Positions 43,269 through 49,965 of a stretch of DNA of 64,000 nucleotides are shown in pieces (within the stretch, counting starts at the first letter, position 1; each line of letters begins with the position of its first letter). The notes beneath the pieces were generated by a model. It had not been told where the DNA came from. It searched no databases and saw only the letters and a list, made by a program, of their open reading frames with translations. Made by a program: the position numbers and the translations under genes. Origin of the DNA: Butyrivibrio sp. INlla14 (lineage in GTDB: Bacteria; Bacillota; Clostridia; Lachnospirales; Lachnospiraceae). The DNA is taken from NCBI RefSeq assembly GCF_900102515.1, contig NZ_FMVS01000007.1, positions 1-64,000 of the forward strand, written 5' to 3'.

Positions 43269-43580
43269 TTATTTTACAAACCTCTTATAATCCTGTCGGT
43301 CATCAACTATGTATTCAATCTTGATCACTTTGGAATCGTAGTAAGTCTGGTAAACAGCCCAGAGATGACGCCATATGTGATAAGCTCTGTATTTCTTGGG
43401 GAGATCTTCGAGCCTTCCTGTTCCGGCTTCTGGATTCTTTTCAAGTGTATCAAGCATGGACTCGTAGCTGTCAATCAGATTGTTGGCAACTTCCGGGGCA
43501 TTGTCTGCTTCACAGGTATCAACCCACATAAAGAGAATTTCCCTGGCTTCGGGGGATATATCAACAGTGTATTTATCCAT
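43269..43580 (-). CDS. RelE/ParE-type toxin
   Basis: 103 residues. YTVDISPEAREILFMWVDTC opens the ParE/RelE fold; LDTLEKNPEAGTGRLEDLPK and YRAYHIWRHLWAVYQTYYDS, then IEYIVDDRQDYKRF, follow as in the family. Its start overlaps the antitoxin stop by 8 bp, so translation is coupled with the upstream antitoxin. It could cleave mRNA or inhibit gyrase; the sequence does not decide which. Confidence 0.85.
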   Translation of the reverse strand: MDKYTVDISPEAREILFMWVDTCEADNAPEVANNLIDSYESMLDTLEKNPEAGTGRLEDLPKKYRAYHIWRHLWAVYQTYYDSKVIKIEYIVDDRQDYKRFVK

Positions 43581-43842
43581 TGTGCCTTGACCTCAATTCT
43601 GCAAGTACGTCACGTGCATTATAGTCGGGCCTTCCTGCGAGTCTTTTCTCTTCGATTTCTACAAGCTTTTCCCTAAGAGCAAGAGTGCGTTCTCTTTCGT
43701 CATAAGTTTCGATATCCATGACTACGAGATCACCTTCGCCGTTTTTGGTGAGGAAAACAGGGGATTTGGTCTCTTTGCACAGATCTGATATTTCATTGTA
43801 ATTCTGTCTTATCTTAGCTGATGGTCTAATTATTGTCTGCAT
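43573..43842 (-). CDS. Phd/YefM-type antitoxin
   Basis: 89 residues. TIIRPSAKIRQNYNEISDLC, then KSPVFLTKNGEGDLVVMDIE is the DNA-binding N-terminal domain of Phd/YefM antitoxins; the C-terminal ~40 residues are charged and helical and should wrap the toxin. It probably represses its own promoter in the A/T-rich 43843-43980 region. With the toxin it would select for keeping the element. Confidence 0.85.
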   Translation of the reverse strand: MQTIIRPSAKIRQNYNEISDLCKETKSPVFLTKNGEGDLVVMDIETYDERERTLALREKLVEIEEKRLAGRPDYNARDVLAELRSRHNG

Positions 43843-44032
43843 CAGATTACCTCCTATATGATAGTAGTATTATAACCATATTATAACTAAATTATGCTAT
43901 ATTGTAAATTGCGTAGACCAATTGTAGACTTTTTGTAGACCGGCAGTAGATTTTATTCTTAAAATAGCCATGTTATTATTATAATGCGCCAAGTGATATG
44001 AGATACGAAACATCCCACATCGCAAAGCGCAT

Positions 44033-44110
44033 TTTCTTTTGCAAAAGAAATACGAACCAATTTGACGAATCACTGTGTTCTGACATTTGTGTCATAACCC
44101 AGTGATTTTT
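44033..44110 (+). promoter_or_regulatory. Palindrome and hairpin leader of the DUF5688 gene
   Basis: An 18-bp perfect palindrome, TTTCTTTTGCAAAAGAAA, lies at 44033-44050. It is followed at 44068-44107 by AATCACTG/CAGTGATT enclosing a second perfect stem TGACA/TGTCA, then TTTTTG. An outer AATGCGC/GCGCATT pair spans 43983-44032. The second stem could act as an attenuator for the transfer-region genes. The 43843-44148 gap has no gene. Confidence 0.5.
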
Positions 44111-44148
44111 GTATGCACAAAATCATGTGAAGAAGAGAGGAAAATAAC

Positions 44149-45228
44149 ATGGACTTTGAGACATTTAAAGAGAACCTTGCTAAGGACGTAAAAACAATTC
44201 TTGATGAGAGAACAGGCGGCAACACAACAGTTGAGACCCGCACAGTTGATAAGATGAATGAGACGTATGATGCAATCACGGTTAAGTCGGAGGACAGCAT
44301 CATTGGAGTAAACCTCAATGCTTCCGCGCTCTATAAGGAGTATGAAGACGGAAGATCTTACGACACCATTGTAAACAGCGCGGCGGATGTAGCTTCAAAT
44401 GCTCTTGATAACAGACCTGCATTTGATGTGGAGGCATTCAGTGACTATGACAAGATGAAGTCAACACTTGCCATGGAGGTTGTCTCTGCTGAAAGAAATG
44501 CTGAGCTTCTTGAAACAGTTCCCCATAAGAACATGGAGGATATGGCAGTTGTCTACCGCTTTGTTATTGGAGATACCGAGGCAGGCACGGGTACGATCCT
44601 CGTTACCAATCAGATGCTTGATAACTACGGAATCACTGCTGATCAGCTCCACGCTGACGCTGTTCAGAACGCACCTGAGATCAGACCTCTTGTAATCCAG
44701 GGCATGGGCGAGGTACTTGCCAAGCAGATGGGAGTTGATGATCTTGAAATGCTTGGTCTTAACATTCCACCTGAGCAGGAGCAGATGTTTGTTGCTTCTG
44801 TAGAGGGCAATGTCCACGGCGCAGGCGTACTTGCGTACCAGGACTTCATGGACAAGGCTGCAGAAAGGGTCGATGGCTCTTTCTTTATTTTGCCCAGCAG
44901 CATCCATGAAATTCTGATCATTCCTGACAATGGTAAGTTTGATCTCCAGAGCCTTGAGAACATGGTAAAAGAGGTAAATGCCACAACTGTAGATCCTGCA
45001 GACCAGCTTACTGACAGCGTATACCACTACGATGCCCAGGATAAAGTGTTTGAGCTGGGTGAGAAGTATGTGGAGCGTCAGGCTGCAAAAGAGGCAGGAA
45101 TCCATGAGACTTCTGAAAAGAAATCTCTCCTTGGAGACCTTAAGGCAGCCAGGGATGAGGCTTCCAAGCAGGTCAAGAAGGATGTTGTTGAAAAGGCCGC
45201 AAAGGCCAAGGGTGGCGAAGCCATCTGA
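44149..45228 (+). CDS. DUF5688 family protein
   Basis: 359 residues. The DUF5688 pattern is clear: FKENLAKDVKTILDERTGGN, IGVNLNASALYKEYEDGRSY, MEDMAVVYRFVIGDTEAGTG, SFFILPSSIHEILIIPDNG and the late DPADQLTDSVYHYDAQ. These proteins occur at this place in many Clostridial conjugative elements; their function is unknown. No membrane segment is seen. The C-terminal ~50 residues are a charged helix. Confidence 0.8.
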   Translation: MDFETFKENLAKDVKTILDERTGGNTTVETRTVDKMNETYDAITVKSEDSIIGVNLNASALYKEYEDGRSYDTIVNSAADVASNALDNRPAFDVEAFSDYDKMKSTLAMEVVSAERNAELLETVPHKNMEDMAVVYRFVIGDTEAGTGTILVTNQMLDNYGITADQLHADAVQNAPEIRPLVIQGMGEVLAKQMGVDDLEMLGLNIPPEQEQMFVASVEGNVHGAGVLAYQDFMDKAAERVDGSFFILPSSIHEILIIPDNGKFDLQSLENMVKEVNATTVDPADQLTDSVYHYDAQDKVFELGEKYVERQAAKEAGIHETSEKKSLLGDLKAARDEASKQVKKDVVEKAAKAKGGEAI

Positions 45229-45282
45229 TAATCAAATTAGCTAAATAGACTTGGTGTTCCTTTCATTTTTCCTTTGTAAGTG

Positions 45283-45320
45283 GGCGCTGGCTTTGGGTAT
45301 ACCCCGGGCTGGCGCCTATT
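45283..45320 (+). terminator. Terminator after the DUF5688 gene
   Basis: GGCGC and GCGCC close a stem that includes an internal GGGTATACCC palindrome, followed by TATTCTTTTC. Confidence 0.5.
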
Positions 45321-45361
45321 CTTTTCTAAAGGCTGGCACCAATTGTTGGAGGTTAATACAG

Positions 45362-45562
45362 ATGTCACAGGCATATAACAGAGAAAAATACAGCGGAGGC
45401 AAGGCTTTTTGCGGAACAAGAGACCCGATTCCTACATCGGGAATGAAACCACATAACTGCAAGACTCCATGTCCATATGGTAACGGTACAACATTCTGCT
45501 TTCCGTGCATGGCTAAGATAATGGACGAGCACAGGCAGAATAAGAAGGCGGTGATGCTATGA
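45362..45562 (+). CDS. Small Cys-rich protein of the transfer operon
   Basis: 66 residues from the ATG at 45362, with GGAGG 8 bp upstream; the longer frame from 45251 runs through a terminator. Six cysteines in FCGTRD, HNCKTPCPYG and TTFCFPCMAK suggest a metal-binding or disulfide knot. It overlaps the pcfB-like gene by 4 bp (ATGA). Role unknown. Confidence 0.65.
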   Translation: MSQAYNREKYSGGKAFCGTRDPIPTSGMKPHNCKTPCPYGNGTTFCFPCMAKIMDEHRQNKKAVML

Positions 45563-46032
45563 ACGAAGAAATATCGGAAAAGACCTGTCAGCTGGCCGCA
45601 GATACCGGTAAAATAACTGGACGGATTCTGTGGGCAATCCTCAAGGAATATTTAAGGAAACGTGCTGAGAAAAAAGCTCTTCCCAAAGAGGGCAAGCAGA
45701 CAGTAAAAGAGCTTGTGAAACAGGGGCAGGGTGCCACCAGCATGGATGTTGATGGTGACAGCGTCCGTACATTCAAGCGCATAGCCAATAAATACGGCGT
45801 TGATTTTGCCATCGTAAAGCACAAGGATGTGGATCCGCCCAAGTTCACTGTCTTTTTCAAGGCAAAAGATATGGATGCCATCACTGCGGTGGTGCAGGAC
45901 TACACTGCCAAGATAGTGAAGCGCCAGGATAAAGAAAAGCCCAGCGTTATCGCAAAGCTGCGTCAGCTCAAGGATTTCATTGCAAAGCATCCTCGCAAGG
46001 TAAAAGAGAAATTTAAGGAGAATGTCAGATGA
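45559..46032 (+). CDS. PcfB family conjugation protein (DUF3801)
   Basis: 157 residues. The centre matches PcfB/DUF3801: GKQTVKELVKQGQGATSMDV, FKRIANKYGVDFAIVKHKD and KFTVFFKAKDMDAITAVVQD. PcfB-like proteins accompany the VirD4 coupling protein. Its TGA overlaps the next ATG (ATGA), so PcfB and VirD4 are translated together. Confidence 0.85.
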   Translation: MNEEISEKTCQLAADTGKITGRILWAILKEYLRKRAEKKALPKEGKQTVKELVKQGQGATSMDVDGDSVRTFKRIANKYGVDFAIVKHKDVDPPKFTVFFKAKDMDAITAVVQDYTAKIVKRQDKEKPSVIAKLRQLKDFIAKHPRKVKEKFKENVR

Positions 46033-47792
46033 ACTCAAAGACCAAGAAGACAATTATCCTGAATATCCCGTACTTTGTAGTGGGTCTCTTTTGCACTAAC
46101 TTTGGAGAAGCGTGGCGCATATCCTGGGGAACTACGGTTGCAGAAAAGGTTCAGGGCATGGTCATATACGGAGGATTCGGAGAAGCCTTTTCGAACTTTT
46201 TTCCAAGCTTTCATCCCTTTGACCTTGCTGTTGGAATAGCGTGTGGGGCAGCACTTAGGCTGGCGGTCTACCTTAAAGGTAAGAATGCCAGGCACTTTCG
46301 ACACAACGTCGAATACGGCTCAGCCCGGTGGGGGAAACATGAGGACATAGAACCTTTTATAGACCCGGATTTTTTTAAGAACGTTATCCTGTCCCAGACG
46401 GAGCGCATTACCATGAACTCCAGGCCAAAGCTCTTTAAGTTTGCAAGGAATAAAAATGTGCTGGTCATAGGCGGTTCCGGTTCAGGTAAGACAAGATTCT
46501 TTATCCTGCCTAACCTCCTTCAGATGCATTCATCCTACGTGGTCACTGATCCGAAAGGGGATATCGTAAATCTTGTGGGCAAGCTCTTTGTGAAGGCTGG
46601 TTACAGGGTAAAGATCTTCAATACCATCAACTTTAACAAGAGTATGCATTATAACCCCTTCGCATATCTGCACTCGGAAAAAGATATATTGAAGCTGGTA
46701 ACTACGCTGATGGTCAACACCAAGGGCGAAGGAACTCCCGGAGATCCGTTCTGGGAGAAAGCAGAAAAACTGCTGTATACGGCGCTCATTGGATATATCT
46801 ACTATGAAGCACCGGAAGAGGAAAAGAATTTCAATACTCTACTGGAAATGATCAATTCCATGGAAGTCAGGGAAGACGACGAAAACTTCAAAAACGCAGT
46901 AGATATCCTGTTTGACAGGCTTGCCAAAAGAGATCCGGACCACTTTGCAGTAAGGCAGTATGTCAAATTTAAGATGGCTGCCGGCAAAACTTCGAAATCT
47001 ATTCTCGTGAGCTGCGGTGCAAGACTTGCGTGCTTTGATATTAAGGCACTCAGAGACCTTACATCTTATGATGAACTGGAACTTGATACCCTGGGAGATA
47101 AAAAGACAATTTTGTTCCTGATCATGTCAGATACGGACGCAACATTTAACTTCCTGATATCTATGATCTACACCCAGATGTTTAATCTCCTTTGTGAAAA
47201 GGCAGATGATGTCTACGGTGGAAGGCTTCCTGTACATGTGAGATGCCTTATCGATGAGTGTGCCAATATCGGACAGATACCGAATCTTGAAAAACTTATG
47301 GCGACCATCAGAAGCCGTGAGATTTCTGCGGCGCTGGTGCTGCAGGCTAAGTCTCAGCTAAAGGCTATCTATAAAGATAACTGCGAGACCATCATAGGCA
47401 ACTGCGACAGCCAGATCTTCCTTGGAGGCTCAGAGCAGACAACGCTTAAAGATCTCAATACCATTTTGGGTAAGGAGACCATTGACATGTACAACACCGG
47501 AGAATCCAGGGGGACATCCCAGAGCTACAACATGAACTACCAGAAGCTCGGTCACGACCTTATGAGCGTTGATGAGCTTGCTGTCATGGATGGCAGCAAA
47601 TGTATCGTACAGGTGAGGGGCGTAAGACCTTTCCTGTCTGACAAATATGATCTTACGCAGCATCCTAACTATAAGTATACAGCGGATGCAGATAAAAAGA
47701 ACTGGTTTGATGTGGAAAAATTTTTAAGCCACAAGCTGGTTCTGAAACCTGACGACGAATATGATGTCGTCACTGTAACAGAGGAAGATTAG
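46029..47792 (+). CDS. VirD4-type coupling protein (CD1115 family)
   Basis: 587 residues. It links the relaxase-DNA complex to the secretion channel. Two N-terminal hydrophobic segments (IILNIPYFVVGLFCTNF and a second near residue 65) anchor it. KNVLVIGGSGSGKTRFFILP is Walker A and LPVHVRCLIDECANIGQIPN contains Walker B; later TIIGNCDSQIFLGGSEQTT fits TraG/VirD4. Near the end DKYDLTQHPNYKYTADAD is usual for CD1115. Complete, with no frame breaks. Confidence 0.95.
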   Translation: MNSKTKKTIILNIPYFVVGLFCTNFGEAWRISWGTTVAEKVQGMVIYGGFGEAFSNFFPSFHPFDLAVGIACGAALRLAVYLKGKNARHFRHNVEYGSARWGKHEDIEPFIDPDFFKNVILSQTERITMNSRPKLFKFARNKNVLVIGGSGSGKTRFFILPNLLQMHSSYVVTDPKGDIVNLVGKLFVKAGYRVKIFNTINFNKSMHYNPFAYLHSEKDILKLVTTLMVNTKGEGTPGDPFWEKAEKLLYTALIGYIYYEAPEEEKNFNTLLEMINSMEVREDDENFKNAVDILFDRLAKRDPDHFAVRQYVKFKMAAGKTSKSILVSCGARLACFDIKALRDLTSYDELELDTLGDKKTILFLIMSDTDATFNFLISMIYTQMFNLLCEKADDVYGGRLPVHVRCLIDECANIGQIPNLEKLMATIRSREISAALVLQAKSQLKAIYKDNCETIIGNCDSQIFLGGSEQTTLKDLNTILGKETIDMYNTGESRGTSQSYNMNYQKLGHDLMSVDELAVMDGSKCIVQVRGVRPFLSDKYDLTQHPNYKYTADADKKNWFDVEKFLSHKLVLKPDDEYDVVTVTEED

Positions 47793-47944
47793 AGCTTATT
47801 GCTGTGTCGATAAAGGGCATGGCTCTAAAAGCTTTATCTTATATGTATGGCCATACGCCGGAAATCAGTCGACGGGTTTCTGGCAGCAACTATCAACCGG
47901 CATTCCAGTAAACATGCGGAATGTCGCTAACAAACAAAAACTAT

Positions 47945-47973
47945 TTGCAGAAAGGAGAGGGTGCTGCTATAAT
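47945..47973 (+). promoter_or_regulatory. Predicted promoter before the Maff2 gene
   Basis: TTGCAG at 47945-47950 and TATAAT at 47968-47973, spacing 17 bp. Transcripts would start near 47980, inside the transfer operon and just before the Maff2 gene. The spacer also contains AAAGGAGAGG, which could be a ribosome site, so the reading is ambiguous. Confidence 0.45.
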
Positions 47974-47997
47974 AGTTGCATACATGATGTAGCTAAT

Positions 47998-48234
47998 ATG
48001 GTAGCACCTATAATAGCTACTATGGCATTCTTCAATTCAGCGGTCGGCAGCTTGCAGACCATCGTAATCGCACTCGGCGCAGGCCTCGGAATCTGGGGCG
48101 TTATCAACCTTCTTGAAGGTTATGGAAATGACAATCCAGGCGCCAAATCACAGGGAATGAAACAGTTAATGGCTGGTGGAGGTGTGGCACTTATCGGTAC
48201 TACACTTGTTCCTCTTCTTGCTGGATTATTCTGA
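47998..48234 (+). CDS. Maff2 family mobile element protein
   Basis: 78 residues if translated from the ATG at 47998 (48022 is also possible). The core AFFNSAVGSLQTIVIALGAG, then WGVINLLEGYGNDNPGAKSQ, is the Maff2 signature; two hydrophobic helices flank it. It resembles small VirB2-like pilin or channel subunits encoded at this site in CD11xx-type elements. The longer frame from 47914 begins within a hairpin and lacks a ribosome site. Confidence 0.8.
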   Translation: MVAPIIATMAFFNSAVGSLQTIVIALGAGLGIWGVINLLEGYGNDNPGAKSQGMKQLMAGGGVALIGTTLVPLLAGLF

Positions 48235-48248
48235 TTGAAAATAGCTAT

Positions 48249-48305
48249 TATTCGTGATACTATATTCGTGAAAGGCAGGTGCCATCATGAATATAGACAC
48301 GAATA
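48249..48305 (+). promoter_or_regulatory. TATTCGTG repeats (operator-like) at the solitary antitoxin gene
   Basis: TATTCGTG at 48249-48256 and 48263-48270, and the inverted copy CACGAATA at 48298-48305, flank the ribosome site and the start codon of the Phd-like gene. The spacing suggests an autoregulatory operator. Confidence 0.5.
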
Positions 48306-48499
48306 CTATGCTATCAATCACTGATGCAAATCATAACTTTTCCAAGGTAACTAAGGTCGTAGACAAGTATGGGTCAGCTCTTATCCTAAAGAGCAACGAA
48401 CCGAAGTACATGATACTTGACCTTGCAAATGTAGACGAGAAGGCGCTTGAAGCCATAATGAAAAAGATCGCTAAAAGTGGAAAGAAAACAGATAGGTAA
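48287..48499 (+). CDS. Phd/YefM-type antitoxin without adjacent toxin
   Basis: 70 residues. TMLSITDANHNFSKVTKVVD, KYGSALILKSNEPKYMILDL is the Phd/YefM DNA-binding domain. The short tail (MKKIAKSGKKTDR) is much reduced compared with true antitoxins. No toxin frame follows; the next stretch is a terminator and then the VirB6-like gene. It may serve as a regulator of the transfer operon. Confidence 0.75.
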   Translation: MNIDTNTMLSITDANHNFSKVTKVVDKYGSALILKSNEPKYMILDLANVDEKALEAIMKKIAKSGKKTDR

Positions 48500-48570
48500 G
48501 GCATCTTGCATCCTTGAAGTTGTGGTTCATCCAGCGAAGATAATGAAAATTGAATATTGTAACCTTTAGG

Positions 48571-48608
48571 GGCTGATCATCATAACCGGTGGTCAGCCTT
48601 ATTTTTTA
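48571..48608 (+). terminator. Terminator before the VirB6-like gene
   Basis: GGCTGATCA and TGGTCAGCC form a 9-bp stem (one G-T pair), followed by TTATTTTTTA. Confidence 0.7.
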
Positions 48609-48647
48609 CAAAAAACTACTAACAATGAAAATTAGAGGAGGGGTGTT

Positions 48648-49514
48648 TTGGAGAGAGTATTACAAGAAATAGAAGAATACCTGAAGAACCTGATTATCCC
48701 TTACCTTATGAGTCACTTGAGCAACATGTTTGATTCTGTTAATTCAGAAGTCGGCAGCATTGCATCGGAGGTTGGAAGAACGCCTTCAGCGTTTTCGCCA
48801 TCTGTGTTTGGAATGATACGCAATATCTCTGAAACAGTGATATTGCCAATAGCAGGAATAATATTGACGTTTGTTGCCTGTTATGAACTGATACAGCTGA
48901 TCATAAGCTATAACAACCTGGCGAACTTTGAGACCTGGTTCATCTTTAAATGGATCTTCAAGACTGCCATTGCAGTGGAGCTGATAACACACACATTTGA
49001 TTTTACAATGGCGGTGTTTGATGTGGCACAGCATGTGGTGGCAAGCGCGGGAAGTCTTATCGGAGCTTCGACAGCGGTTGATGCATCAGCGCTGGCTGGT
49101 ATGCAGAGCACACTTGAAGCCATGGATATCTGGAGCCTTGTGGCATTGTATTTCCAGGTTTCCATCATCATGATAATAACGCAGCTTCTTTCAAAGATAA
49201 TCTTTGTGATCATATATGTGAGAATGATTGAGATATACATGTATGTCTCAATGGCTCCGATCCCATTTGCTACCTTCGGGAACAGGGAGCAGAGCACAAT
49301 CGGAATGAACTATGTTAAGAGCCTTTTTGCCCTTGGCTTCCAGGGATTTCTTATCATGATCTGCGTTGGGATATATGCGATGCTCATTCAGACACTTGCT
49401 TTCTCAAGCGATATAGTTGGCTCTTTATGGGGAGTCTTGGGATATACGATACTGCTGGCATTCTCACTGTTTAAGACAAATACAGTGGCGAAGGCAATCC
49501 TGCAGTGTCATTAA
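48648..49514 (+). CDS. VirB6/TrbL-like membrane protein (CD1112 family)
   Basis: 288 residues from a TTG start behind GAGGAGGGG. At least five hydrophobic segments are visible, for example ILPIAGIILTFVACYELIQL, SIIMIITQLLSKIIFVIIYV and FLIMICVGIYAMLIQTLAF. The N-terminal ~50 residues are amphipathic. It fits the inner-membrane channel component of the type IV secretion system. Confidence 0.85.
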   Translation: MERVLQEIEEYLKNLIIPYLMSHLSNMFDSVNSEVGSIASEVGRTPSAFSPSVFGMIRNISETVILPIAGIILTFVACYELIQLIISYNNLANFETWFIFKWIFKTAIAVELITHTFDFTMAVFDVAQHVVASAGSLIGASTAVDASALAGMQSTLEAMDIWSLVALYFQVSIIMIITQLLSKIIFVIIYVRMIEIYMYVSMAPIPFATFGNREQSTIGMNYVKSLFALGFQGFLIMICVGIYAMLIQTLAFSSDIVGSLWGVLGYTILLAFSLFKTNTVAKAILQCH

Positions 49515-49538
49515 CTTTAGGGAAGGAGGATGCCAAAA

Positions 49539-49598
49539 ATGAACAATTCAGCTTGGATTTACATTTTTGGTTACTTATATGGCGGCTTCGTACATTAG
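49539..49598 (+). CDS. 19-residue upstream peptide overlapping the PrgI gene
   Basis: ATG at 49539 behind GGAAGGAGG encodes MNNSAWIYIFGYLYGGFVH. It ends inside the PrgI gene, overlapping it by 20 bp in another frame. The strong ribosome site belongs to this peptide, and PrgI itself has none, so PrgI is probably translated by coupling. Confidence 0.5.
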   Translation: MNNSAWIYIFGYLYGGFVH

Positions 49599-49965
49599 TG
49601 TCCCCAGGGACTTAACAAAGGTAAAAAGCAAGATCTTATTTAACCTCACAAAAAGGCAGCTCATATGCTTTTCGGTGGCGGCACTCATAGGAGTTCCGTC
49701 ATTTTTTCTTATTAAGAGCGTGGCTGAGGTAAATGTGGCAGTTATGGGGATGATGGTGATCATGGTGCCCATCTTTTTCTTTGCCATGTATGAAAAGAAC
49801 GGACGACCTCTGGAAGTATACCTGGGGCATTTCATAGAGGCTATTTTCATAAGACCTAAGAAACGTCCGTACAAAACGGATAACTATTATGCAGCGCTTA
49901 TGCGCCTATCAAAAACAGAACAGGAGGTGGAAGAAATTGTTCGTGCTTCCATGGAACAGGAATAA
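49579..49965 (+). CDS. PrgI family protein
   Basis: 128 residues from the ATG at 49579. AASYISVPRDLTKVKSKILF is the PrgI start; two membrane helices follow (LICFSVAALIGVPSFFLI and VAVMGMMVIMVPIFFFAMY), then a basic cytoplasmic tail. PrgI/VirB3-like proteins sit between the channel and VirB4 ATPase. It overlaps the VirB4 gene by 29 bp. Confidence 0.85.
   Translation: MAASYISVPRDLTKVKSKILFNLTKRQLICFSVAALIGVPSFFLIKSVAEVNVAVMGMMVIMVPIFFFAMYEKNGRPLEVYLGHFIEAIFIRPKKRPYKTDNYYAALMRLSKTEQEVEEIVRASMEQE

Noticed and set aside
47914..47997. Longer Maff2 protein starting at 47914
   Set aside because: The ATG lies in a GCATTCC/GGAATGT hairpin without a ribosome site, and the added residues (Cys-rich, polar) do not fit the family start.
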